Positions 1 to 12,853 of a stretch of DNA of 64,000 nucleotides are shown in pieces (position 1 is the first letter of the stretch; each line of letters begins with the position of its first letter). The position numbers were made by a program, and so were the translations under genes. Origin of the DNA: Mycolicibacterium sp. S2-37 (GTDB lineage: Bacteria; Actinomycetota; Actinomycetes; Mycobacteriales; Mycobacteriaceae); assembly GCF_017352375.1 (NCBI RefSeq), contig NZ_JAFEVR010000009.1:372001-436000 (forward strand), given 5' to 3'. Under the pieces are notes generated by a model. The model was given only the letters and a program-made list of their open reading frames with translations. It was not told the DNA's origin and searched no databases.

Positions 1-10
1 GGGGATTGAT

Positions 11-2205
<2,195 letters not shown>

Positions 2206-2209
<4 letters not shown>

Positions 2210-2409
2210 GCCGCGCGGTGGACGTCGTATCCGCAATCCTCGATCGCGTCGACGACGCGGGTCTCGTCGGCGTCACCGCCGACGGTGACCGACTTGTCCG
2301 CCAGATCCACGCGCACGTCGGTGACCCCCGGGATCGCCGTGACGGCCTTGGTGATGCTCGCGACGCAGTGGTCGCAACTCATTCCGTCGACATTCAGACG
2401 CAGGCTCAT
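2206..2409 (-). CDS. copZ: Copper chaperone CopZ (heavy-metal-associated domain)
   Basis: A 67-residue single-domain metallochaperone. The N-terminal GMSCDHC motif binds one Cu(I) between its two cysteines and hands it to partner domains. The fold is a ferredoxin-like beta-alpha-beta-beta-alpha-beta, and the length is that of a complete CopZ. It is the first gene of a two-gene unit with copA, overlapping it by four bases (ATGA), so the two are probably translationally coupled. The start lies only 11 bases from the operator at 2421-2437, so the transcript leader must be very short. Confidence 0.93.
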
Positions 2410-2426
2410 GCCGCCATCATATACCT

Positions 2427-4027
<1,601 letters not shown>

Positions 4028-4031
<4 letters not shown>

Positions 4032-4906
4032 CCGGCGGTCGGAACCTGCACGCCCTCTGACGGCTGGACGATCACGAATCCCTGGCCGTGGAAGGCCACC
4101 TGCAGCGCCTCGCCGGAGCCGCGGCCGATCAGTGCGCCCGCCTTGAAGCTGGTCTTGAGTTGGGTCTGCAGATCGGCCGACCACGCGACGACGGCGTTGG
4201 TGTCGGCGAAGGTGGGAGCCTCGGCGGCATTGAGCACGACCGGCGGACCGTCGGTGGTCAGCGCCACCCAGCCCGAGCCGCGCAGCGTGGTGTTGAACAG
4301 CCCGCCGGTGGCCATGCTGCCGCCGCGGACGCGTTCGATGTTCCAGTCGAGTCCGGCGGAGAACGCCAGGACGTTCTTGCCGCTGATGGACAGCCCGCTC
4401 TGGTTGAGGTTCAGCAGGTGTACGTCGTACCCGCGTTCGGCGAGGAAGACGTCACCCTGCCCCTGGCAGCGCATCAGCGGCAGCCCCTCGCCGGTCAGCG
4501 CCTTCTTCAGGAACTTCCCGGCACCGCCGCCCTCGAACGCGAAGTCGACGTTGCCCTGGTAGGCGACCATCGCACCCTGGCGGGCCATGAACGGTTCACC
4601 GAGGCGCACCCGCAGCATCTTGGTGTTCTGATTGGCGATCGGGGTGGCTTCCTTCTCGCTGAAGCGACCATCGACGAGATCTCCGCTGATACCGGCGAAT
4701 CCGCCGCCGCCCACCGGGGTGGCCTGTGCGACCGGCTGAGCCGACGGCTGTTCAGGGGTGGTCTCCGCCTGGGGCCGCTGCGGTGGGCCGGCCAGTGGCG
4801 CCCGGGACACCTGGCCTTGGCTGGAGACCTGATCGGTCCAGGTCTGGCCGTCCCACCAGCGGTATTCGTAGCGCCCTTCGGGGTCGGGCAGCCATTGACC
4901 GGTCAC
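4028..4906 (-). CDS. AIM24-family protein with N-terminal DUF2510 segment
   Basis: A 292-residue protein. The first 35 residues (WLPDPEGRYEYRWWDGQTWT) match the short Trp-rich DUF2510 motif common at the N-termini of actinobacterial membrane-associated proteins. A Pro/Gln-rich linker follows. From about residue 75 the protein matches the AIM24/TIGR00266 beta-rich fold, with repeated Gly-rich turns (GLPLMRCQGQGDVFLAERG). The function of bacterial AIM24 proteins is unknown; the yeast namesake is mitochondrial. It starts with GTG and is translationally coupled to the acyl-CoA synthetase by an ATGA overlap, so the two products may act together, perhaps at the membrane. Confidence 0.8.
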
Positions 4907-5069
4907 ATGGACTCCTTCGTCGACGGGATTCTCGGAACCTGATCACGACAGTAGGTCAACTCCGGCATTCTTTGATCATGGCGGCAGAGGAGATCGACCG
5001 GGCGCGCTCGAGGAGTGCGCTGGCGGTGCTGCTGAAACGCTGACGCCCCACCTCGTCCGCCGTCGGTGA

Positions 5070-5087
5070 ACGTCGACCCGTCGACGT
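5070..5087. promoter_or_regulatory. Perfect inverted repeat in divergent intergenic region (candidate operator)
   Basis: ACGTCGACCCGTCGACGT: 8-base arms with a 2-base spacer, 23 bases upstream of the start at 5111 and inside the 204-base gap separating the two divergent genes. A direct repeat TGTAA-TCA-TGTAA follows at 5096-5108. Either could bind a regulator. No regulator can be named. The rest of 4907-5110 shows nothing recognisable. Confidence 0.4.
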
Positions 5088-5110
5088 CGTAACGGTGTAA
5101 TCATGTAAGC

Positions 5111-5674
5111 ATGAGAACGCATCATCAGCGCCGCCGGACCGGCGGTTGGCAACAGAACACACAGCCCGACGCCGGCGACGCCGCCGAATGGTTCGCGGGC
5201 CGGCTGCCCGACGATTGGTTCGCCGGCGACCCCACCGTCGTCGTCGACCGCGAAGAGATCACGGTCATCGGGCGGCTGCCCGAGCCGACCGAACAGGAGA
5301 GTGAGGCCCGCGCGTCCGGTCGGGCCGCCCGCTTCCGCGAGCAGACCCGCTCCGCGCGGATGCAGATCGCCGACGAGGCCGAGGCCCGCTACGGCCGCAC
5401 GGTGTCCTGGGGCGTGGAGATCGGGGCGGCAGGGGATGAGGCGGCCGAGCGGATCCTGTTCACCCACATCGCTGTTCCGGTGATGACTCGGTTGCGGCAG
5501 CCGGAGCGGCAGGTGCTCGACACGCTCGTCGACGCCGGCGTGGCGCGGTCGCGCTCGGACGCACTGGCGTGGTCGGTCCGGCTGGTCGGCGAGCACGCCG
5601 ACGAATGGCTGGCGAAACTGCGCGAGGCCATGACGACCGTCGACGAACTGCGTGCCGAGGGTCCGCAGCTCTAG
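5111..5674 (+). CDS. Uncharacterised actinobacterial protein
   Basis: 187 residues; not a family I can name. The protein is charged and soluble, without signal peptide or membrane segment. The N-terminus is basic and Gln-rich, with an acidic Trp/Phe patch at residues 25-40 (EWFAGRLPDDWFAGDP). A conserved-looking TVVVDREEITVIGRL strand pair follows, then an Arg/Glu-rich helix (residues 60-95) and a C-terminal half (LDTLVDAGVARSRSDALAWSVRLVGEHADEWL) that looks like a helical DNA-binding or dimerisation unit. That last point is only a visual impression of a ribbon-helix-helix-like pattern. The gene ends in a CTAG shared with the stop codon of the convergent oxidoreductase gene. Codon use is typical of the genome. 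Confidence 0.7.
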   Translation: MRTHHQRRRTGGWQQNTQPDAGDAAEWFAGRLPDDWFAGDPTVVVDREEITVIGRLPEPTEQESEARASGRAARFREQTRSARMQIADEAEARYGRTVSWGVEIGAAGDEAAERILFTHIAVPVMTRLRQPERQVLDTLVDAGVARSRSDALAWSVRLVGEHADEWLAKLREAMTTVDELRAEGPQL

Positions 5675-7866
5675 ATTCGCTCGATGCCGACGTAGGTCTC
5701 CGACAGCGTGGAGGTCTGCGACAGCGGATCGAGTGCCGCCCCGTCGACCAGCAGGTTGCGGTTCACGCCGAAACCCTGCGGTGCGCTGCCACCGCGCGGA
5801 TCGAACACCCGTGAGCCCCAACCGTGGTCGACGATGACCAGTCCGCGGCGCGGCCGGTCGTCGACCGCGGCCTCCACTTCGATGGCCGCCACCGGCGAGA
5901 ACACCCGCACCCGGTCACCGTCGGCGACACCGAGGGTGGCCGCGTCGTCCGGGTGGATCACCACCTCGCTGCGCTTACCCGACGGATGGAGGCCGGGTAG
6001 CTCGTTGAGCCAGGAGTTCATCGAATGGCGGTGGCGGCGATTGCCGAGCTGGAAGGGGTAGCCGTCCGGCGCGTCGGGCGGCGGGCCGGCGAGCAGTTCC
6101 CTCGTCCGCGCCACGAACTCCGGTGGCGCGACGTGCACTCGCTTGTCCGGGGTGCGCAACGCGTCCCGGAAATGACCGAACTCCCGCGGCCCCAGTACCA
6201 GGCCGTGCGGGCTGGCCATCACGTCCCGCCATTTCAGCCTGCGGCCGTTGACTTTTCGCGCGGTCGCCACCACGATCCGGTTGATCCAGTGCGGACCGAA
6301 CTCCATTCTCGGGCGCCGGGTGAGCGCCGCCGCGCGGCGGGTGGCGCGCACGAAGCTGTTCATGCCGCGCGCACCGAACAGCGGTCGGTTCATCGCCAGG
6401 GCGAGATCGGTGAAGATGCGCCACTCCTCGCGTGCACCCGGGGGCGGGTCGATCGCCTTGCGGCCGAACTGTACGAACGGTTCGTCGTGCATGCTGCTGG
6501 TGAACGCCAGCAGATCGTCACGCTCCAGCCAGTGCACCGCGGGCAGCAGCCAGTGCGCGTGCCGGTGACTCTCCCGCTGGACGAAGTCGATGGCCACCAG
6601 CAGATCCAACGACGCCAGCGCGCGGTCGAGTTTGCCGCCGTCGGGTCCGGAGATCACCGGGTTCCCGCAGTTGATGAGCAGCGCCCTGATCTGGCCCGGC
6701 CCGGGTGTGAGGATCTCGTCGGGCAGTTCGGCCAGCGCATGCGCGCCGGAGATCATCGGCCGACCGGCGACCCGGCTGTGGTGGGGTTCGGTTTTGGCCA
6801 GTTCGGCCAGGCGCAGCGCGTCGACGTAGCCGCGCTCGAACCGGCGGCCGCCGGGGCGGTCCATCCGCCCGGTGATCACGTTGAGCACATGGCCCAGCCA
6901 TTCGGCCACGGTGCCGGCCGCGTGCAGTGACACCCCGGTGCGCGTCACCACCATCGCCCCTGGCGCCGCGGCGAAGTCCCGCGCGACGCGTTCGATGGTG
7001 ACGCTGTCGATGCCGCAGCGGGTGGCGAGATCGCCGAGATCGGCGTCGGCGACGAGGCGGCGCAGATCGGAAACGCCGGTCGCCAGGTCGGCACAGTCGG
7101 TCCGGTGCTCGAGTCCCTCGTCGAGCACCACCTTGACCAGGGCCAGTAGCAGCGCCCAGTCCTGGCCCGGGCGGACCGCCAGGTGCAGGTCGGCCCTGTC
7201 GGCGCTCTCGGTGCGCACGGGGTCAACGACCACCAGCGTGGCGCCCCGCTTCTGCCGGTCCAGCGCGCGGCGCCAGCCACCGGGCACGGTTTCGAGCCAA
7301 TTCCATGCGCTCACAGCGGGATTGGTGCCCACCAGCAGGAAGTAATCGCAGTTGTCGATGTCCGATACCGGCGCCATCAGCATCGAGCCGTACATCGCCT
7401 CGGCCACCACGTGCATGGCGTTCTGGTCCACCGACCCGACGGCGTAGCGATTGCGGGTGCCGACGGCGTCCATCCAGGCGTTCATGAAGATGACATTGGA
7501 GCCGGAGAAGCCCGCCGGGTTGCCGTAGTACGCACCCACCGCATCCGGACCGTCCGCGTCGATCAGCGCGTTCATCCTCGTGGCGATGTCGGTCATCGCC
7601 TCCTCCCACGTGGCCTCGACGTAGCGGTCGCCGGCCGGGTCATCGACGCGGCGCATCGGCGTCAGGATGCGGTGCGGATGTTCGACGAGCTGACCGGCCG
7701 TCCGCCCTTTGGCGCAGAAATCGTGCCAGCTGTGCGGGTTCTGCTTGTCGGGGGAGATCTTGCGGACGCGGTTGTCCTCGACGGTGACCTCGATCCCGCA
7801 GGACGCCAGACAGTAGCGGCAGAAGGTGTGCACCTTGTGCTCTGAAGTACTCGTCACATGTGGCAT
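5671..7866 (-). CDS. Molybdopterin (bis-MGD) oxidoreductase, formate dehydrogenase/DMSO reductase superfamily
   Basis: A 731-residue cytoplasmic molybdoenzyme. Four cysteines at residues 16, 19, 23 and 51 (CRYC-LASC ... FCAKGR) form the N-terminal [4Fe-4S] site typical of assimilatory nitrate reductases and formate dehydrogenases. The central region has the superfamily's bis-MGD-binding folds, and the C-terminus has a molydopterin dinucleotide-binding beta-barrel (VIHPDDAATLGVADGDRVRV). There is no Tat signal, so it acts in the cytoplasm. The substrate cannot be inferred: no electron-transfer subunit or cofactor-biosynthesis gene is next to it. M. tuberculosis Rv0197 is a similar orphan enzyme, from memory. 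It is convergent with the gene at 5111 and shares four bases with it. Confidence 0.85.
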   Translation of the reverse strand: MPHVTSTSEHKVHTFCRYCLASCGIEVTVEDNRVRKISPDKQNPHSWHDFCAKGRTAGQLVEHPHRILTPMRRVDDPAGDRYVEATWEEAMTDIATRMNALIDADGPDAVGAYYGNPAGFSGSNVIFMNAWMDAVGTRNRYAVGSVDQNAMHVVAEAMYGSMLMAPVSDIDNCDYFLLVGTNPAVSAWNWLETVPGGWRRALDRQKRGATLVVVDPVRTESADRADLHLAVRPGQDWALLLALVKVVLDEGLEHRTDCADLATGVSDLRRLVADADLGDLATRCGIDSVTIERVARDFAAAPGAMVVTRTGVSLHAAGTVAEWLGHVLNVITGRMDRPGGRRFERGYVDALRLAELAKTEPHHSRVAGRPMISGAHALAELPDEILTPGPGQIRALLINCGNPVISGPDGGKLDRALASLDLLVAIDFVQRESHRHAHWLLPAVHWLERDDLLAFTSSMHDEPFVQFGRKAIDPPPGAREEWRIFTDLALAMNRPLFGARGMNSFVRATRRAAALTRRPRMEFGPHWINRIVVATARKVNGRRLKWRDVMASPHGLVLGPREFGHFRDALRTPDKRVHVAPPEFVARTRELLAGPPPDAPDGYPFQLGNRRHRHSMNSWLNELPGLHPSGKRSEVVIHPDDAATLGVADGDRVRVFSPVAAIEVEAAVDDRPRRGLVIVDHGWGSRVFDPRGGSAPQGFGVNRNLLVDGAALDPLSQTSTLSETYVGIERI

Positions 7867-7916
7867 CCTCGCTCAGCGTCCCGCTCGCGGGAGCGGAATG
7901 CGGTCCAGCGGAGTGC

Positions 7917-9824
7917 TTAAACCCGTGTCATGGACCAATATTCGCCGCGGCGGGCCACCAATTCCTCGTGGCTGCCGCGCTCGACGATGCGCCCGTCCTC
8001 CATCACCAGGATGAGATCGGCGTCGCGGATCGTCGACAGCCGGTGGGCGATGATGAAACTGGTCCGGTCCCGGCGAAGTTCGCGCATCGCGTGCTGGATC
8101 AGCAGTTCGGTGCGGGTGTCGACCGAGCTGGTGGCCTCGTCGAGCACCAGCAACTGCGGCCGCGCAAGCACCGCCCGGGCGATGGTGATGAGCTGTTTCT
8201 CGCCCGCGCTGATCGAGCCACCGTCATCGCTGACCAGCGTTCGGTAGCCGTCGGGCAGGGTGTGCACGAAGCGGTCGACATAGGCGGCCTTCGCCGCGGC
8301 GATCACCTCGTCCTCATCGGCGTCGGGTCTGCCGTAGGCGATGTTGTCGTAGATGGTGCCGCCGAACAGCCAGGTGTCCTGGAGCACCATGCCGATTCTC
8401 GACCGCAGCGAACGCCTGCCGACTCCGGCGATGTCGACGCCGTCGAGCAGGATCCGGCCGGAGTCCACGTCGTAGAACCGCATCAGCAGATTGACCAGGG
8501 TCGTCTTACCCGCTCCGGTCGGTCCGACGATCGCCACCGTGCTGCCCGGCTCGGCCACCAGCGACAGATCCTGGATGACCGGCGTATCGGGGCGATAACC
8601 GAAGCTGACATGGTCGAACTCCACCCGGCCCAGTCCGGTCTGCCGGCGGTCCTGCAGTTCGGCCGTGGCGTCGGGCGGCTCCTCGTCGGTGTCGAGCAGT
8701 TCGAACACCCGCTCCGCGCTGGCGATCCCGGATTGCAGGGTGTTGTACATCGCCGCCACCTGGGTCAGGGGCTGGTTGAACTGGCGGACGTACTGGATGA
8801 AGGCCTGGATGCTGCCGAGGGTGATCTGGCCGGTAGCGACCTGCAGCCCGCCGACGACCGCGACGGCGACGTAGCTCAGGTTGCCAATGAACGCCGTCGC
8901 GGGCTGCACCAGACCGGAGAAGAACTGCGCACCGAACCCGGCCTGATAGACGTCGTCGTTGAGTTCTGCGAACCTCTGCTGCGCGCCCGCCCGATGTCCG
9001 AACGTCTTCACGATCGTGAAGCCGCTGTAGGTCTCTTCGATGTGGGCGTTGAGCCGGCCGGTGTTGCGCCACTGCGCGACGAACATCCGTTGCGAGCGGC
9101 GGGCGATCCAGCGCGTGGCGAGCAGCGACAGCGGCACCGTCAAGACGGTGATGAGCGCGAGCAGCGGCGAGATGGTCAGCATCATCACCAGCACCGCGAC
9201 GATGGTGAGCAGCGAGGTGAGCAGCTGGCTGATCGTCATCGACAGCGAGGTCTGGATGTTGTCCACGTCGTTGGTCACCCGGCTGAGCACCTCACCGCGT
9301 TGGCGGGTGTCGAAATAGGACAGCGGCAGCCGGTGCACCTTGTCCTGGACGTCGGCGCGCAGCCGCACCATGGTGCGCTGGACGGTCGTGTTGAGCAGCC
9401 GTGCCTGCGCCCAGACGAGCAATGCCGCAATGAGATACAGACCCAGTGCCAGTGCGAGGGTGCGTGCGACCGCGGCGAAGTCCACCCCTTGGCCGGGGAC
9501 GACGTTCATGCCGGAGAGCAGGTCGGCGAAGGTGGTGTCGCCGCGAGCCCGCGCCGCCTCGATGGCCTGTTCCTTGGTCAGGCCGGCCGGCAGTTGGCGC
9601 CCGATGACTCCGTTGAACAGCAGGTCGGTCGCATGACCGAGGATGCGTGGGCCGACCACGCCGATGGCGATCCCGCCCACTCCCAGCAGGATCACCACCG
9701 CGGTCAGCGTGCGCTGGGGGGTGAGCCGTTTGACCAGCCGGACCGCCGATCCCTTGAAGTCCCTGGTGCGCTCGGCCGGGGCCTGTGGCAGCCCCCGGAA
9801 CGGGCCGCCCATGGGCCCGGTCAC
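7917..9824 (-). CDS. ABC exporter half-transporter, catalytically intact subunit (Rv1272c-like)
   Basis: 635 residues: six membrane helices (about residues 40-345) followed by an ATPase domain. The Walker A is GPTGAGKTT, the signature is SAGEKQ in place of LSGGQ, Walker B is LLVLDEATSSVD with the catalytic Glu, and the H-loop is IIAHRLST. It forms a heterodimer with the product of the upstream gene, with which it overlaps by GTGA. Length and order match M. tuberculosis Rv1272c (631 residues), whose operon partner is Rv1273c. That pair has been linked to drug efflux or lipid transport; substrate here is unknown. The GTG start at 9824 is chosen from the stop-start overlap. Confidence 0.92.
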   Translation of the reverse strand: MTGPMGGPFRGLPQAPAERTRDFKGSAVRLVKRLTPQRTLTAVVILLGVGGIAIGVVGPRILGHATDLLFNGVIGRQLPAGLTKEQAIEAARARGDTTFADLLSGMNVVPGQGVDFAAVARTLALALGLYLIAALLVWAQARLLNTTVQRTMVRLRADVQDKVHRLPLSYFDTRQRGEVLSRVTNDVDNIQTSLSMTISQLLTSLLTIVAVLVMMLTISPLLALITVLTVPLSLLATRWIARRSQRMFVAQWRNTGRLNAHIEETYSGFTIVKTFGHRAGAQQRFAELNDDVYQAGFGAQFFSGLVQPATAFIGNLSYVAVAVVGGLQVATGQITLGSIQAFIQYVRQFNQPLTQVAAMYNTLQSGIASAERVFELLDTDEEPPDATAELQDRRQTGLGRVEFDHVSFGYRPDTPVIQDLSLVAEPGSTVAIVGPTGAGKTTLVNLLMRFYDVDSGRILLDGVDIAGVGRRSLRSRIGMVLQDTWLFGGTIYDNIAYGRPDADEDEVIAAAKAAYVDRFVHTLPDGYRTLVSDDGGSISAGEKQLITIARAVLARPQLLVLDEATSSVDTRTELLIQHAMRELRRDRTSFIIAHRLSTIRDADLILVMEDGRIVERGSHEELVARRGEYWSMTRV

Positions 9825-11572
9825 GGCGCGCCACCGGTGTCAGCGCCCACGGCCTGAGAGTCGGCGAACTCGGCGTAGGTGGGGCAGTCGGCCAGCAAGG
9901 AATCGTGGGTGCCCACACCGACCACGCGGCCGTCGTCGATGACGACGACCTGGTCGGCGTCGGCGATCGTCGAAAGCCGCTGGGCCACGATGACGACGGT
10001 GGCATCGGCGGAGATGCCGCGCAGCGCCGCACGCACCCGCGCGTCGGTGTGCACGTCGAGGGCCGAGAAGGCGTCGTCGAACAGGTACATCGGAGGTCGG
10101 CGGATCACCGCGCGGGCGATGGCGAGCCGCTGTCGCTGACCGCCCGAGAAGTTCATCCCGCCCTGGGCGACCCGCATGGCGAGGCCGTCGGCATGGGCGC
10201 GCACGAATCCGTCGGCCGACGCCACCTCGAGCGCCGCCCACATCTCGTCTTCGGTCACCACCTGTCCCGGGGCCGCGCCGAGCTGGAGGTTGTCGGCCAC
10301 CGTGCCGGAGAAGAGATAGCCCCGCTGCGGCACCAGACCGACCGCCGCCCAGAGGTGTTCGACGTCGTAGTCGCGCACGTCGATCCCGTCCACCCGTACC
10401 GAACCCGCAGAGACGTCGTAGAGGCGGCAGATCAGCGAGACCAGGGTGGACTTGCCCGATCCGGTCGACCCCACGATCGCGGTCGTCGTGCCGGGACGGG
10501 CCACGAACGACACGTCCTGCAGCACCGGGCGGTCCGCGCCGGGGTAGCAGAAGGTCACTCCGTCGAGGCTGATCTGCCCGAGGACCGAGTCGGGGCGGAC
10601 CGCGTCGGGCGGGGAGACGATGGCGGGGCGCGTGTCGAGCACCTCGCTGATGCGCTCGGCGCACACCGCCGCACGCGGGATGATGATCAGCATGAAGGTG
10701 GCCATCAGCACGGCCATCAGGATCTGCATGAAATAGGACAGGAACGCGATCAGCGAACCGACCTGCATCTGGCCGGCGTCGATGCGCAGACCGCCGAACC
10801 AGATCAGCGCGACGCTGGAGACGTTGATGACCAGCGTGGTCACCGGCAGCATCAGAGCCTGCCAGCGGCCGGCTGCCAGGGCGGTGTCCGACAGTTCCTG
10901 GTTGGCCTGGCCGAAGCGCATCTGCTCCAGCGGTTCGCGGGCGAAGGCACGGATCACCCGGATGCCCGAGAGTTGTTCGCGCATCACGCGGTTGATGTTG
11001 TCGATGAGCTGCTGCATACGGCGGAAGATCGGCAGGAGATGCGACACGATCCAGTAGTTGGACAATGCGAGTACCGGAACGCTGATCAACAGCAGCCAGG
11101 ACAGCCCGGCGTCCTGATGCACCGCCATGAAGATTCCGCCGACCGACATGATCGGGGCGGTGATCAGCATCGTGCACGTCAGTTGCACCAGCAACTGGAT
11201 CTGCCCAACGTCGTTGGTGGTCCTGGTGAGCAGCGACGGCGCCCCGAACCGCGCGGTCTCCTCGGCGGAGAAGCCGGTCACCTGGGTGAAGATCGCCGAG
11301 CGCAGGTCGCGACCGAAGCCCATGCCGGCGCGGGACCCGAAGTACACCGCCGCCACCGCGCACACCACCTGCAGGCCGCTCACCGCCAGCATCACCATGC
11401 CGAGGTCGACGATCGTCTTGGTGTCGCCCTTGGCGACGCCGTCGTCGATGATGGCGGCGTTCACCGTCGGCAGGTACAGGGAGGCCAGGGTGCTGATCAC
11501 CTGAAGGGCGGCGACCACGGCGAGCAGACCTCGGTACGGCTGCACATACCGTCGCAGCAGCGCCCAGAGCAT
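9821..11572 (-). CDS. ABC exporter half-transporter, degenerate ATPase subunit (Rv1273c-like)
   Basis: 583 residues with six N-terminal membrane helices and a C-terminal ATPase. Walker A is GSTGSGKST and the signature FSGGQRQR is canonical. Walker B reads YLFDDAFSALD, with Asp in place of the catalytic Glu, and the switch His is replaced by Gln (VIVAQRLST). This is the pattern of heterodimeric ABC exporters with one degenerate ATP site. It pairs with the downstream gene at 7917. Position and length match M. tuberculosis Rv1273c (582 residues). The ATG at 11572 aligns best with the family; an in-frame ATG six codons upstream is possible. It is divergent from lprB. Confidence 0.92.
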   Translation of the reverse strand: MLWALLRRYVQPYRGLLAVVAALQVISTLASLYLPTVNAAIIDDGVAKGDTKTIVDLGMVMLAVSGLQVVCAVAAVYFGSRAGMGFGRDLRSAIFTQVTGFSAEETARFGAPSLLTRTTNDVGQIQLLVQLTCTMLITAPIMSVGGIFMAVHQDAGLSWLLLISVPVLALSNYWIVSHLLPIFRRMQQLIDNINRVMREQLSGIRVIRAFAREPLEQMRFGQANQELSDTALAAGRWQALMLPVTTLVINVSSVALIWFGGLRIDAGQMQVGSLIAFLSYFMQILMAVLMATFMLIIIPRAAVCAERISEVLDTRPAIVSPPDAVRPDSVLGQISLDGVTFCYPGADRPVLQDVSFVARPGTTTAIVGSTGSGKSTLVSLICRLYDVSAGSVRVDGIDVRDYDVEHLWAAVGLVPQRGYLFSGTVADNLQLGAAPGQVVTEDEMWAALEVASADGFVRAHADGLAMRVAQGGMNFSGGQRQRLAIARAVIRRPPMYLFDDAFSALDVHTDARVRAALRGISADATVVIVAQRLSTIADADQVVVIDDGRVVGVGTHDSLLADCPTYAEFADSQAVGADTGGAP

Positions 11573-11686
11573 CCCGCTACTGTCGCACATCGTGCTGTGC
11601 GGCCCGTTCCTCTGGGCGGTCGCCGGGACTCGCCGGGAATTCGCTGGTCAACCGGCCTGTCGGTGGTTCACGATCACGGCTGCCGC

Positions 11687-11692
11687 TACAGT
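11687..11692 (+). promoter_or_regulatory. -10 hexamer for a probably leaderless lprB transcript
   Basis: TACAGT fits the mycobacterial SigA -10 pattern TANNNT. Its last T is eight bases before the GTG at 11700, so transcription would start at or next to the start codon, giving a leaderless mRNA, a common arrangement in mycobacteria. No good -35 is visible. This also supports choosing the GTG over the upstream in-frame ATG at 11592. Confidence 0.4.
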
Positions 11693-11699
11693 GCATGGC

Positions 11700-12275
11700 G
11701 TGACTCCCAGCACGCGCAGAACGGGCCGAGCCCGCAACGCGAAGGCGCTGGCCGCACTGGCGACGGCGCTCATCCCGGTGGTCGGCGCATGCTCCGATTC
11801 CGGTGGGCCGTCCACGCCGGAGGACCCGCAGAGCACCCAGTCCGCCGACGGCGTGTCGCACGGCCCCTTCTTCCCGCAGTGCGGCGGCATCAGCGACGAG
11901 ACGATCAGCCAGATCACCGAGATCCCGGGGTTGAAGAACACGGCGACGACATCGGTCGGGTGCCAGTGGCTGACAAACGGCAGCATCGTCGGACCGCACT
12001 TCTCGTTCACCTGGTTCCGCGGCAGCCCGATCGGGCGTGAGCGCAAGACCGAGGAACTCTCGCGCACCAGCGTGGAGGACATCAACATCGAAGGCCACGA
12101 CGGCTTCCTTGCGATCGGAGACGATCTGACGCTCGGCACGAACCTGTGCGAGATCGGTATCCAATTCGGCGACGACTTCATCGAGTGGTCGGTCACCTAC
12201 GACCGCAAACCCTTCCCGGATCCGTGCGAGGTGGCCAAAGAGCTCACCCGCCAATCGATCGTGAATTCGAAGTGA
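11700..12275 (+). CDS. lprB: Lipoprotein LprB
   Basis: 191-residue exported lipoprotein of the DUF3558-like family. The N-terminus is basic (RRTGRARNAK), then a hydrophobic stretch and the lipobox VVGAC, with Cys31 as the lipidated residue. After cleavage a Ser/Gly/Pro linker leads to a folded domain with Cys residues (FPQCGGI, LCEIGIQF, PDPCEVAK) that may form disulfides outside the membrane. It overlaps lprC by four bases (GTGA). The pair and its position next to the divergent ABC exporter match M. tuberculosis Rv1274-Rv1275. Its role is unknown; antigen-type lipoproteins of this family are immunogenic in M. tuberculosis. Confidence 0.88.
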   Translation: MTPSTRRTGRARNAKALAALATALIPVVGACSDSGGPSTPEDPQSTQSADGVSHGPFFPQCGGISDETISQITEIPGLKNTATTSVGCQWLTNGSIVGPHFSFTWFRGSPIGRERKTEELSRTSVEDINIEGHDGFLAIGDDLTLGTNLCEIGIQFGDDFIEWSVTYDRKPFPDPCEVAKELTRQSIVNSK

Positions 12276-12823
12276 GCCCGCACAAGCGTGCGGTGGCCGT
12301 GGTTGCCGCACTGCTCGCCACCCTGGCGACGCTGATGGGCTGCACACGCACCGTGGAGGGGACGGCGGCCAGAGCCGGCTCGAGCGGCGGGCCGAGCAAC
12401 GACCAGTCCGAGCGGCAGTACCCCAACCTGCTCAAGGAATGCGACGTCCTGACCACCGACATCCTCGCCGAGACCGTCGGCGCTGACCCCCTCGACATCC
12501 AGAGCACATTCGTCGGCGCGGTATGCCGCTGGCAGGCCGCGAATCCCAACGGCCTGGTCGACATCACGCGCTTCTGGTTCGAGGACGGCAGCCTCGACAA
12601 CGAACGTGAGACCGCCGAGAAGCTGGAATACGGCATCGAGGATCGCAACATCGCCGGCGTGCCGTCGATTGTGATGCGGCCCAACGACGCGAACGGCGCG
12701 TGCGGCGTCGCCAGCGACGCGGCGGGTGTCGTCGGCTGGTGGGTCAATCCGCAGGCTCCCGGCATCGATGCCTGCGGCCAGGCCATCAAGCTGATGGAGC
12801 TCACCCTGGCCACCAGTTCGTAG
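12272..12823 (+). CDS. lprC: Lipoprotein LprC
   Basis: 183 residues; paralogue-like partner of LprB in the DUF3558-type group. The signal peptide ends in lipobox TLMGC, with Cys24 lipidated. The mature part has four more cysteines in positions similar to LprB (KECDVL, AVCRWQ, GACGVA, DACGQA), suggesting an extracytoplasmic disulfide-bonded fold. The GTG at 12272 overlaps the lprB stop codon (GTGA); the longer frame from 12146 would run inside lprB. It matches M. tuberculosis Rv1275 in length and context. Function is unknown. Confidence 0.87.
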   Translation: MSPHKRAVAVVAALLATLATLMGCTRTVEGTAARAGSSGGPSNDQSERQYPNLLKECDVLTTDILAETVGADPLDIQSTFVGAVCRWQAANPNGLVDITRFWFEDGSLDNERETAEKLEYGIEDRNIAGVPSIVMRPNDANGACGVASDAAGVVGWWVNPQAPGIDACGQAIKLMELTLATSS

Positions 12824-12853
12824 CTCTCGCACGCTCTGCGGTGCTCGGGTCCA

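Noticed and set aside
9785..12040. 751-codon plus-strand open frame over the ABC exporter gene
   Set aside because: Arg/His/Gly-rich composition with no domain; it is a high-GC shadow of the minus-strand ABC gene, which has all ATPase motifs.
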